Assembly: GCF_910592395.1 (NCBI RefSeq) | Contig: NC_088325.1 | Span: 3,317,501-3,381,500 of the forward strand | Length of the DNA stretch: 64,000 nucleotides | Direction: 5' to 3' | DNA from: Lineus longissimus | Lineage: Eukaryota; Nemertea; Pilidiophora; Heteronemertea; Lineidae | Shown here: positions 9,683 through 20,022 of the stretch, in pieces | How positions within the stretch are numbered: the first letter of the stretch is position 1 | Layout of the letters: each line of letters starts with the position of its first letter | The notes under the pieces: model-generated | Databases searched by the model: none | Seen by the model: only the letters and a program-made list of their open reading frames with translations | Told to the model about the DNA's origin: nothing | Made by a program: the position numbers and the translations under genes

Positions 9683-10723
9683 GAGAAAAGCACTGAAGCG
9701 TACAGAGTTACTGAACCAGTCGTTTTCAAACCTCCCGTATCGGCCATTTTGAGCAAATATGAAGCCAGGCTGTGCATGCCGGATGACAATTCTAATTCGA
9801 TACTATTTATTTATCAAGAGGACAGAGGACGTTTTCCTGTTATAAGAAATATACTTGTCTACCAACCTAAACAAACGAATGTTTACGCACTGGTTCATAA
9901 TGTGTCTGTTTCCTCTCGTTTCGTTATAATGTTCAATGATATTCACAACGGGAAATTATGGCTGCTTGACTTCGTGCGCCGGAGAAGTGGACGTGAAAAG
10001 GTTGTATTTAAGTTGTTGGAGATATTAACTGATCGCTATGACACAATGATCCTACCTCGTCATCACCAATGCTCAGCATCCAGATCCGCGTTTTCCCAGC
10101 CGCTTCTCTTGAAAAACATCATGGCAGTAGGATGTCGTGTTAAGGGTGCTTCTAGGCAGTTGATCACCGTGTTTAACGTTACGTGGATACGCGATCAAGC
10201 GACGCTCTTAAAATTTGATAGTTGGCTCACAGGGCCCGGCAATGCCCTAATTCTTTTTGGCAATCGACAAGGTCATTTATCATGCTTTAGAAGTGTAGAT
10301 AGAGGTTCCCTTCAACTAATTCGTGTCTTCCCTGAACCTAAAAAAGAGTTGGAATGGTTTTCGTTATCATTTTACTCATTTCGTGCGTATAACATCAACT
10401 ATCGAAAGGAATCAACGCTTTTATTGGCATATATGCATGTTTATAACAAAAACGTATTTTCCAGAGTAATATTTATCAGAGGCATATGCTATCCTCTGGC
10501 TCCTTTGAATTCTGTAACAAAGTTTAATAAGATGACCATTGTTTCGGTCAGTAATTGGCATATTGTGAATCCGAGGAAACAAAGTAAATATATAAAAGAA
10601 CGCAGAATAGTAATGCTACCTAATAGCGTTCTATTATCCCCCGTGCGGACTATTAAAGATATGGGTAAAGGACAGAGCAAGGAGACAATAAAATACGCCA
10701 AACGGTTTACGCCAATTGGTTAG
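9683..10723 (+). CDS. 3' exon of unrecognised hypervariable tandem gene, copy B
   Basis: A 346-residue frame runs from a good splice acceptor (pyrimidine tract then CAG at 9680-9682) to the TAG at 10721-10723. An in-frame TAA at 9665-9667 lies just upstream, so either it is spliced at 9683 or it starts at the first in-frame ATG, 9776-9778. The first 30 or so residues (EKSTEAYRVTEPVVF) and the last 80 or so are conserved in copy C. The central 200 residues or so are highly variable. Two N-glycosylation sequons (NVSV, NVTW) and five cysteines are kept in both copies, which would fit a secreted or surface protein. The C-terminal 60 residues are strongly basic. No known domain is recognised and no signal peptide is assigned. 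Confidence 0.62.
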   Translation, partial: EKSTEAYRVTEPVVFKPPVSAILSKYEARLCMPDDNSNSILFIYQEDRGRFPVIRNILVYQPKQTNVYALVHNVSVSSRFVIMFNDIHNGKLWLLDFVRRRSGREKVVFKLLEILTDRYDTMILPRHHQCSASRSAFSQPLLLKNIMAVGCRVKGASRQLITVFNVTWIRDQATLLKFDSWLTGPGNALILFGNRQGHLSCFRSVDRGSLQLIRVFPEPKKELEWFSLSFYSFRAYNINYRKESTLLLAYMHVYNKNVFSRVIFIRGICYPLAPLNSVTKFNKMTIVSVSNWHIVNPRKQSKYIKERRIVMLPNSVLLSPVRTIKDMGKGQSKETIKYAKRFTPIG

Positions 10724-11295
10724 CAAAACGCGTCGAAAGGTTTACTGGCCATGCACAGAAATTAGTAAAACCACTCGAGTAGAAATTCCGAGGTCGGGTG
10801 ATTGGTCTTTAGCCAGAAAACCCGTGAGCCAGCAGGTCGAGGAGATTACCGGAACCAATAAGAGACCGATCACTGGTGTGATCTGCTATCTTGACGGTTT
10901 AACCAGCGTAAATCAAACTCGGTGGAAAAAATGTAGACCGAAGGTTTGTCAACGGCGAAAACCGAATTTTTAGCCATTCCGTAGATTTTAGTATGTCACA
11001 GCCAGGTTGATCGAAACTTAAAAACTGTGAAAAATTTCAATATGTTTGATAACGGGTAAGAGAGCGAGAATCATTCTCGATGAATAAATTGGTTCCCGGA
11101 ACGGGATAGTGAAACCTCTCTATAATCAAAAATGTACGAAAGCCGAGAGGGATCATCCGAAATACGAAATTCGAAATCAGAGATCTTCAATCCGAAATCC
11201 GAGCTCCTTGATGCAATATCTGAATTATCAAATCAGCGGCGGCGTTACTAGACGTTGACGCAACTAGCTAATGAAGTCAGGCGTATCAATCTTGG
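10724..11295 (+). other. 3' untranslated/spacer region of copy B
   Basis: Equivalent of 466-1036, with AATAAA at 11083-11088 and a degenerate GAAATCC repeat near 11158-11208. No gene seen. Confidence 0.4.
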
Positions 11296-11337
11296 CACTA
11301 GAGGGTGTTGATCGGGGCTCGTGAACGCCCTCTAGCG
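11296..11337. repeat. CACTAGAGG hairpin repeat, copy 2
   Basis: Same hairpin as 1037-1078, at the equivalent place in unit 2. Confidence 0.6.
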
Positions 11338-11540
11338 CAGGTGTTATACTGGTGGTGGGTTTTTTTCACTACAGGATAAATGGAATACCAGAGCTTTGAA
11401 ACTACTTTCACCAACGGATGATAGCAATACTTAAGTGAGCGCAACATTTACATACTCGATTACATATTTCATGACATTTCGGTCCCTAACGTTCATTACG
11501 GTTTTATTCGGGTGGAGGGGATTCATAAGGCCAGAGCCCT

Positions 11541-11634
11541 CTATTAAACACTGTGTACATTAAGTGTACACTGTTGTTCATAAATTTAGGTAAAAAAGTA
11601 CTTTGGAACAATCAATCTTCACAAAATTGTATAT
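11541..11634. other. 94-bp sequence present only in unit 2
   Basis: Unit 1 reads straight through from GCCAGAGCCCT to GTGTCAAGTAC; unit 2 has 94 extra bases between them, including a small palindrome TGTGTACA...TGTACACT. It could be an insertion in unit 2 or a deletion in unit 1. No clear target duplication or terminal repeat delimits it. Confidence 0.75.
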
Positions 11635-11807
11635 GTGTCAAGTACAACCCTTTGCCAATAGCATAATAAAGTCTCAAAGCATTCCAATACCGTTTGCCTG
11701 AGAAAAAATGATTTCCGTAAGCCATATCAATCAAAACGTCACTGGCGCATTGATATTGCCCTGTCAAAATACTAGTTCTAAACTGACCAGTGACACAATG
11801 TGGAATT

Positions 11808-11870
11808 AATTCTCAATCAGTGGTCGATTCTTAAAAGATTCTTAAAAGAATCAACCACAGACTGAGAATT
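11808..11870. repeat. Imperfect palindrome in unit 2
   Basis: Equivalent of 1455-1517. Confidence 0.55.
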
Positions 11871-12179
11871 ATTTCAACTTTGGTCCATCCCAGCCATGTA
11901 TTCACCACAACTTGACATTTTAATAAGCTCTATGTGACTGCCACACTTCCGGTTGTGGATGAATACATGTCTCTGCCCATAACAGGTATTTATCTTTTTT
12001 CAATTTCAATATTGAGTTTTCTAAAGGGCTTTGTCTCCCAACAATACTGCATTTAGTTTCAATCCGATCGATGCCAGTTTGATATCGGGAACAACTTCGT
12101 AAAGAACACATTATATTTCTATAGATCAATAAAGCGATGCGTAGCCTCATTGTCTGAACCAGGGAGAAGGCTTTGATAG

Positions 12180-12779
12180 TATAGTGCCGCATTTCATAAA
12201 GCCTTCAACTTCCACGACTGCTCGACCTTCAATTTATGAGGCGGATTGCAGGGCCAATGGGCCATCGGGATCGGTATGTGAACACTTAATGTTATGTCGT
12301 CGGCACAAAGGTGAGTCCTCAAGAAGTACAGTGCCAAATTTCATGAAGCACAAGTACATTCGACTCCGGCGACTGCCTGACCATCCATTTATGAGGTGGA
12401 TGCCTCGGCCACTGGGCCATCAAGATCTGTGTGGGAGCTCTTGCGGTTACGTCGACGGCACATAGGTAACTCCTCAAGAAGTAGAGTACCACATTTCATA
12501 AGGCATGGTGTACCTTCGACTCCAGCGACTGCTTGACCTCATTTATGAGGCGGAAACGTAGGCCACTGGGCCATCGAGATCGGTGTGGGAGCTCTGGCGG
12601 TTCCCTTGTCGCCACAAAGGTGACACCTCAGGAAGTAGAGTACCAAATTTCACAAGCACGGTGTACCTTGGACTCCAGCGACAGTTCGACCTTCCATTTT
12701 TGGGGCGGATGACTCGGCCACTGGGCCATCGGGATCGGTATGTGAGCACTTGCGTTTACAACGACGCCACATATATATA
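12180..12779. repeat. About 150-bp minisatellite, four repeats (unit 2)
   Basis: Equivalent of 1827-2426, with the same repeat number and the same transposon junction. Confidence 0.8.
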
Positions 12780-14862
12780 CAGTAAGTTCGAATTTTATCG
12801 GTCTTGGGCCTAGTTTACGGCCAAAACCAATTTGAGGCCCACAATTGGAGAAATCAGGTAAGCAGTAGTTTCAACTTGGCCTAATCAATTTTCAACCAGG
12901 CTTGATGTCCCCGTGAGTGTGGTCTGTTTGACTCGATTATTGCCGCGATGTAATAGGTACAGGTAGGCCTATGGTAAATGCAGGCCTATGAGCTTCAGGA
13001 CAGACATTTTCCAGCTGAAGATAATGCCCAATGCGAAAATGCAAAAAGATATATTGTATCTTGTGTTCATACTCTCAACTGCCATTGGTATGGACCCTGA
13101 TGATGAGGATGATGAAGTTGAAAATCCTAGACTATCAAGACGTCACAACAGCTATAGTGTAACTGCAAGGTTGCACCACGTCCTCGATTGCGAACATGCG
13201 ATTGAACATGGTTGGCTGCTTAATGTGGCAGAGTATGCCATACGCTTCAGGTTGGCAGTTACGTCATTGCGAAGATGGGTAGCAAATCGGGAAACGTTAA
13301 TGGAGCAGGCCGAGAACAATGCTCAAAGAAGGAGGGTCAGAAGCGACCACGATGGATGGTGGCCACAAGTGGAGGAGCAGGTTCACAACCGATTGCTCGA
13401 ACCACGTCTTCTTGCCCTCCCCGTCTCCAGAGGTAATCTGATCCATGCTGTCGAGCTGGAATTCCACCGCTGGTGGGATGAACTTCCAGGTGATGAAAGA
13501 GACAACTACCTTTTGAACCGACCGGAACGGTCCCTCTTTCAGTGCTCTCCAGGATGGATCAGCGATTTCATGAAACGGAAACGTATTGTATTTCGTCGCC
13601 AGACAAGAAACACGACTTTGATTCCAGCTGATGCTAATGAGCGTGTCCGCCGATTTCAAGGAAACGTGAGAAACACAGTGAGGCAACATGTCATACATGC
13701 AGTTTACAATATGAATAAAACCTTTTGTCAGTTGGACTTTCTGCCAATGTATACGGCAACTACTTCGGGACAGAGGGATGTAGACGTTAAAACTTCAAGG
13801 GGCAATTCTAAATTAGGATGCACCGTTGGGTTGACAATTGGATCTAATGGGGGAAAAATGCCAGCCCATGTTGTGTTCAGAGAACCAGGCTTCATTCGAG
13901 AAATTCGTGGACTTGAAAACATTCCTGAAAATGTCCGTGTCACTTCATCACGGTTAGGGTGGGAGAATCATGACACACTCCGACATTGGCTTGATGAAGT
14001 CTTTTTTCCATTCATTGGTGAATTTGAACCAAATACAAGGTTTTTACTCGTAGATCAGTTTAGACCTCACTTGGCTGATGGATTCTGTGCCCCTATTATA
14101 GAACTTGGTGTGCTCCTTGATAACATTCCCGTGCGGTGTACATCTATGAGTCAATCTTTGGACTTGACCATTATCCGGGCATTTAAAGCTCACGTCAGGC
14201 GCCGCTGGAAAGACTTGAAGCATGCGAATACTGCAGCCGATGGCACCTGTCCCAGAATACCCCTTACATCTGTTCTACATAACCGAGCTTGGGATGACGT
14301 CCCTCCTGAATCCACAGCACGTGCCTTTCAGGTAGCTGGACTCGTCCCGAATGAAAACGGGGAGTACAGAAATATTGCTAATGGCCTTCTTGAAGATAAA
14401 GATGCTGAGGACAATGAGATTGGTTTTGATGACCTTGAGAATAATGATCCAGGCCTTGTAACTCCACTGTTCCTATGGTCAGAAATCTGAATGTACCTTA
14501 AAAGTAATGAGAATTGATTTAGAAAAGGACATTTTCAAAACTGAATGTACTGAATTTTTCTTGATTGGAAATAAAGTGTAATTTCGGACAGGTCAGCCTT
14601 AGTTTTGGTCAGTCATCTACTGATCTAGGCCCATTCAAAGTTAAGTGATCATTCAAATCAGAATGTATCAATGCTTTCTTCAAACTCTGGCTTACTCATG
14701 TCATTTTCAAATGACATGAATTAAACATTATCCTATGACAGGACAATCTGTCCTGATCGTGTCATAATATTCCTTGCGGAACACCCCTCTTGTACCCATT
14801 ACGCATACTTTAATAAGGTTTGGCCTAACTTGCGAAAAGACCGATAAAATTCGAACTGACTG
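12780..14862 (+). mobile_element. pogo/Tigger-like DNA transposon, unit 2 copy (nearly intact)
   Basis: 2083 bp with CAGTAAGTTCGAATTTTATC-type inverted ends and TA duplications at 12778-12779 and 14863-14864. It sits at the same site as the unit 1 copy, so both descend from one insertion that was later duplicated. It encloses one uninterrupted transposase ORF. Confidence 0.9.
12988..14490 (+). CDS. pogo/Tigger-like transposase (CENP-B HTH plus DDE_1), 500 aa
   Basis: An intact ORF inside a transposon with matching ends. Residues 55-100 resemble a Psq-type DNA-binding helix region. Residues 120-205 resemble a CENP-B/Tc5-type second helix-turn-helix (SPGWISDFMKRKRIVFR). The DDE core spans about 235-410. 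In pogo-like enzymes three acidic residues cut and join DNA. Here LLVD356QFRPH and SLD392LTIIRAFKAH fit the second and third, but the first reads NMN243KTF, with Asn where Asp is expected. The protein may therefore be catalytically dead despite its open frame. The true start may be the later ATG at 13090 (MDPDDEDDE). An acidic tail follows residue 450. AATAAA at 14570-14575 may serve its transcript. Confidence 0.87.
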   Translation: MSFRTDIFQLKIMPNAKMQKDILYLVFILSTAIGMDPDDEDDEVENPRLSRRHNSYSVTARLHHVLDCEHAIEHGWLLNVAEYAIRFRLAVTSLRRWVANRETLMEQAENNAQRRRVRSDHDGWWPQVEEQVHNRLLEPRLLALPVSRGNLIHAVELEFHRWWDELPGDERDNYLLNRPERSLFQCSPGWISDFMKRKRIVFRRQTRNTTLIPADANERVRRFQGNVRNTVRQHVIHAVYNMNKTFCQLDFLPMYTATTSGQRDVDVKTSRGNSKLGCTVGLTIGSNGGKMPAHVVFREPGFIREIRGLENIPENVRVTSSRLGWENHDTLRHWLDEVFFPFIGEFEPNTRFLLVDQFRPHLADGFCAPIIELGVLLDNIPVRCTSMSQSLDLTIIRAFKAHVRRRWKDLKHANTAADGTCPRIPLTSVLHNRAWDDVPPESTARAFQVAGLVPNENGEYRNIANGLLEDKDAEDNEIGFDDLENNDPGLVTPLFLWSEI

Positions 14863-15152
14863 TATATGTATATTTCATACAAACAGATGTACACAATCAT
14901 CTCAAACCGTACAAAGATATTCGATAATTTCGTTCAAATTCCTTCTCTCATATTGTAATTCATCTCTTGATTTGATAAGATCGGCGATAAACTGCCCCCT
15001 CTGCATCACAGCATGGTCAGCAGGTTCAGCTCTTTGTCTATTCTGGATGTGGCGTAAACTTGACGCCAAAGAGGACATCCCGCCATTTAAGGTCCTTCTA
15101 ATACAAAGGCTTACATACGTATTTTCAGTGTGGCTTACGGAATTTCGAAAGT

Positions 15153-17715
15153 TTAGAAGTTTAGAATTCTGCCCTCAATTCCGGTTTCTATATCACATTC
15201 ACCAGTAATGTGGCTTATCAAACTGTTATGAGTTCTAGCAGGAATATTTAGGATTCTACGAACACACTTTCTCCAGGCTGTATAGAATCTAGCCATGAAT
15301 GTGATAGACAGGTTCCACATGACAGAACCGTAGAGTGGCATGCAGTAGCGCTTAATCAGCAAATATCTTACATATGTGTTTGCATGGCCAAACTGAGCTA
15401 AAAGGCTATTTGCCCCCTATACAATTCATTGATACAGATTTCAAACCTGGCTGCATCTGCAGTCGGTCCAAACGGGATTCCTAGATGCTTTTAGCATCTA
15501 CTAGCCTGAAGAACCACACCGTCAACCGTTAAATGGACGTTTCTGTCAACACCTCGTCCAAAGACAAGAAACTTACTTTTTATGGCATTTAAAGTTATCA
15601 TATACCTTAAAGAAATTTTTGTTTGATACCCTTAACATGCTTTTTAAAGAGGTTATCAATGGAGCCAACAATATATAATCATCTGCATAAGCAAATGTGC
15701 CGACAAAGATATTACCAATATGACACCCTACTTCATTGTTCTTCAGTTCCACAAGTAATGCATCCGGTTATAGATTTAAAAGTATGGGTGACAAGACCCC
15801 TCCTTGCTTTAGACAATTTGAAACGCGGAACGAATTTGTTAGATGTTCATCCCATCTGACTCTGACTCGCTGACACGTATATAGGTTTGCAAGGAAACGA
15901 GCGACGAGGGGACTTAGTCCCTTCTTTAGGAGAAGCCTGACGAGCTTTACATTATGTACCCTATCGAACGCCTTAGAGTCATCTAACATTACACAAGATA
16001 CAGGAGTGTTTCGAGAGTTGTAATACTTTATGGTTTCATCCACAACATAACTACAATAATACATAGTCACAGGCCTTTCTTAAATCCGAGCTGCGCATCT
16101 GAGGCTAATAGATACTTACCATGGTTTTTTAATACAATGTAGTCAACTATCTTTCCAATTATATGCTACTTAAAACTATGCCACGATAGTTTTCCGAGGA
16201 ATTCAACGCTTTCCTGGCGTTCTTCGATGTGGGTATTTTACAACAGTAGTTAATCTGAAAGTCATGAGTTAACATTGCTTGTAACAAAAGAGATATATGT
16301 ATTCTTAATTTTTTCGCCAGCATGCCGAAAGTGGTTTGTATACAGCGAAGGAATGCTATCTTTTTTGGCACTCTTTAAACACTTGATACCATAATTAACG
16401 TCTTCGACTGTTATGTAATGATTGGATTTACAAGCACCCGCACAGCAACTCGCTTGGATTTGCCTGTCAATGTCTGACCTTAACTCACGCATTTCAGTTT
16501 GCTCGTAAGGAACTGAGTTATATAGCTGCTGAAATTTCTTACAGAAAGAATTACCAATCTCATCCTTCCCTTTTGCATCATCAATCACATTAGTTAACCC
16601 AGAACTCTTTTCTCTTATCTTTTTAATCTCACCCCAAAATTCAGAATTCGACTTGCCAGTCAAACTTTCGGCCCGCTTATTTGCTGATATCTTATCTCTA
16701 TCTTTCTTAGCAAGCCTCACAGCATAATGGTATCTTGCCCTCGTTTCCCGTCGTATGTTAGCAATGATGCCATCCCTGGGTCTGCCATTGTCCTTCCAAA
16801 TATCATGCCACAATACGGCTCTTTCCCGATGTTGTGCTACGTTTCCTTCCAACCGGCAATTCCACCCTGTCTGTTATCCAAATTTCTATTCCCTCTAATA
16901 GGCAGCGTTTCACCGCTGGATTCTCAACATGACTTTACTATGTCGTCATGAAACCTTTTCTCTTGTTTGCTAACCTTGCACATGACATCCTGACATGATA
17001 TCGCACCCATTGGGATGTCAATTGAATCGAGGTGGTGATCGAGAACTGCTTTGTACCGCATTAGGTCATCCTCTGTAACTTTATCCCAAGAGGTTTCAAA
17101 ATTTATGGTTCGCTCGTCAGCGCTGGCATCATCAGAACCGCTTACTGGTAAATCAACATGCATTTGTAAAACTGAATGACTGGAGGGATTAATACCGCAG
17201 TGGAAGACACTATAATTTCTCATCAGCGTTAACAAGTTTTCTGAGACTAGAAAATGGTCTAACGTTGAAAGAGAACTATTTATAGGACATTCATATGTGT
17301 AATCTACATCTGCTAACTCATGATGTAGCCCACATCTCAGTGTTTCTCTCTCCATAAATTCTCTCAGCGCTATGGTATGTGTCATTCTTTCTCTTGAAAA
17401 AAAACCGTGTTAAAATCACCACCGATGATGATATACTTATTGTTGCAAACTTCTAATAGCCTAGATATTTCTTGTAACGTCCCGTGAATTCTCTCATGTT
17501 TTCTTCCCCCGGAGTGTCAGCAGTATGTCATCATCAACTTTGTCGTAATTAAGCCGCACCGCACAAAGCCTGCGCGATTCACTCTCTACAGGCGAATCCT
17601 TAGCACCAAAATTTATTTTCCAAATAATAGCACATCCCCCGTAGGGATTATCTTGAAGCAAAACTCTACCGTCCATACCAGACACACCATGCAGGCAAAT
17701 ACTCTGTTTCCTCAC
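15153..17715 (-). pseudogene. LINE endonuclease/reverse transcriptase remnant, unit 2
   Basis: Somewhat better preserved than unit 1. The endonuclease end is one frame at 17385-16924 (LSTLDHFLVSENLL), and the linker is one frame at 16852-16262 (196 aa). RT motif A reads LDDSKAFDRVH (near 15980) and motif B LKQGGVLSPILLNL (15768-15810). The YADD catalytic box is intact as AYADDYILLAP (complement of 15678-15689). The C-terminal frame at 15362-15153 has YCMPLYGSVMW, AWRKCVRRILNIPARTHN. A stop after GFKKGL and frameshifts between segments make it inactive. Motif order resembles CR1/Jockey-group elements; exact clade not determined. Confidence 0.83.
15165..17715 (-). mobile_element. Decayed non-LTR retrotransposon (LINE), unit 2
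   Basis: Duplicate of the 4810-7368 element, with the same minus-strand order and truncation, sharing the same insertion event. Confidence 0.82.
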
Positions 17716-18096
17716 ATATACCGTCTTCCTATACCACTAATACAAAATAACAGTGTCAATGCATTGGATGACGTACGCAATAGAGTTCACCACATGCGGA
17801 GCGATTTTTTTCTTTGCCCACGTGATGAATGGGCATTGTCCATTTGCTCCGCCATGAATAAAGCCCAAACACGATTGTCTGGTAATATATCCCATTCAAT
17901 TCATATAAAATCCCATCGACCAATGGAAGTGGACTGCAAGTATTGGGTGTCTGTGTTCATATGTCTGCGCCACCATCTGAGCCAATCAGTCCAATCCACT
18001 AGGCCTAACCTTTGTATTAGGTATGCGAGGTACTCATCCCTTCGGGCCTGTTAAATATGGCGCCCAAAGACGGTATACGTGAGGAAACAGAGTATT
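17685..18096. repeat. Inverted repeat pair at LINE 5' end (unit 2)
   Basis: Equivalent of 7338-7749, with the same arms and spacing. Confidence 0.6.
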
Positions 18097-18187
18097 ACAA
18101 CCTATATCACTCTGATATTTCGAGAACTGTTCTTCCCATAACCAGTGTTCTTCAACTAGCAAAAAAATCAGTGTCCGAGGTGTCTTA

Positions 18188-18356
18188 GGTGACTCCTCAG
18201 GAGTACAGGACCACATTTCATAAAGCACGGTGTACTTTCGACTCCGATGACTCAGTACTCGTCCTACCATTTTAATATGAGGCTGTCCCTGGGCTACTGG
18301 GTCATTGGGATCGGTATGTGAGCACTTGCGGTTATGCCGACGGCATGAAGGCTCAC
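18188..18356. repeat. Fifth, detached minisatellite repeat (unit 2)
   Basis: Equivalent of 7841-8009. Confidence 0.7.
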
Positions 18357-20022
18357 AGTATCATAATAGTACCTTTTCTCACTGACCTTCGAATGGAGAA
18401 TTCGATTCCGACCGTCTTCCTGGCTCTAATGAGTTTTGAGAAGTACTACAACATGTTCGTCATGACACCGGGTGTGCAAAAATGGAAACAAAATTTTTGT
18501 ATCAGAAATCTCAATACTTCTGCATATAGATTTTCTTTACATGCTATATTGAAGCGGGGAGTTTTATTATTCAAACGCGATAAAGCCGTTTTATCACATG
18601 CCGTAGATTCTAAGATTTTCAAATAAACTGTGCAGCAGCGCCTTTTAAACCATTCGCCTCTCGATTTCACCAACCAACAAAGAATTTCTTCAAGTCAATT
18701 GTCAATTTCAGGTAGCCTGTAATCGGTATAGTAATTTGAATATACCACGCATTTTCAGGACAATTCAAGGGGTGGCAAAATCGAATATAGATGGCAAAAG
18801 CAAAGTAGAAAGCGATGAAGTCTGGCACCTCGTGCAGAGGTTCATTATTTGGAGAGTTTGCCGTCTCTGCAGCGAGAGCATGTTTCGATACACCGTGTGC
18901 GTTCGTATGGCAGTCTCCCATTCAGTTTAGTCCTCTTCCTTTCGGCAATGTTCGCTTGTCCTAATCTATGCTCGGAAAAAACTTTGGTCAACTTTTCGGC
19001 GGATGAACGATCATCGCCAATATGTTGCTTGCAGATGGGTATTTGCCAGAGCAGTCGATTGGCTGAAACGGACCACTTGTTATAAAGCGGTTTCCTGCTG
19101 TTTGTTTCCCGCTTCACTGAAAGCCCAAATTAACAAATTCTAATAAAAGTATCCAAGATGTTACCACGATGTTTTATTTTAATTCTAGTGCAGGTAATAT
19201 CAATAATGCTTGTTATAAGAATGTATTTTTTGTAAAATATCGGCACTATTTCAGGTCCACAGAAATAGTTCTGCTGCTCTCTCATGTTGAAATGCTGTTG
19301 TTTGAATGAGCCAATCAGATCTTTGATTGAATTAGGACAAGATTTTGGTTGAATAAATGCAACTTTTCTTATCATTGCGTCCAGTGGTCATGATCATGCC
19401 TTGTGTTTGATATAGTGATCTCGTACATTTTAGGCAATAACTGACAATGGTCCCAATCCAAAGCAGGTTTTACAAGAAGGTTACACATGATCGAGAAATA
19501 ATTCAGCCAAGTTTTGCTGATAAAAACATGCGATCGAGGTGTCATTGCGCATTTGTTTGCTTTTTGATGCTAGGTTGCAAATCTATTAACACTCGAGAGC
19601 ATACTGGCGGCCATCTTTGCCGACTGCACAGTGAGAAGGGAGCATGTTTGGAGAGGGAGGACGTAACGATTACTACAGGATGGCTTATGTATCAACTAGA
19701 GGTTAGATTAGCGTCGATTAGCACCAATTTAAGACACGGCATTCACAAACAACTTTAATCGAACGTTTCTACGCGTGGTCAAGCGTGCAATCCAGCCGTG
19801 TAATAATTTTCCCTATAAACACATGAAAAAGAACAAGTATATTTTTGAGGTCTGTGAAATAAAATACCCCTAAATTCAAAACTTCAGAAAAGGGAGTCAC
19901 ACGTATTTAAGTCTTTGTCCAAAAGATAACCTCGAAAAACAAAGTCTTTCTTGTACTGTGGTAACAGGAATGAAAAGTAGTGCAGCTCTAAACTACTTCT
20001 TCTTTAACAAATCCTCTTTCAG
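18357..20022. other. Upstream spacer of copy C gene; possible 5' exons
   Basis: Equivalent of 8010-9682. The frame from 18819 to 19085 is open on the + strand and contains a hydrophobic run, SLPFSLVLFLSAMFACPNLC, that resembles a signal peptide. No ATG precedes it in frame. The matching place in unit 1 carries about eight changes in 50 bases plus a one-base frameshift. It is a candidate 5' exon only. Confidence 0.3.

Larger units (their letters stand above)
1..10258 (+). repeat. Segmental tandem unit 1 (about 10.3 kb)
   Basis: Positions here recur in order about 10,258-10,357 bases downstream: exon end 465/10723, transposase 2635/12988, LINE 7147/17494, spacer ORF 7971/18318. The shifting offset comes from small indels, the largest being extra sequence at 11541-11634 in unit 2. 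Element order and orientation are the same, so this is a direct tandem duplication. The unit starts left of the window, so its left boundary is unseen. Confidence 0.95.
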
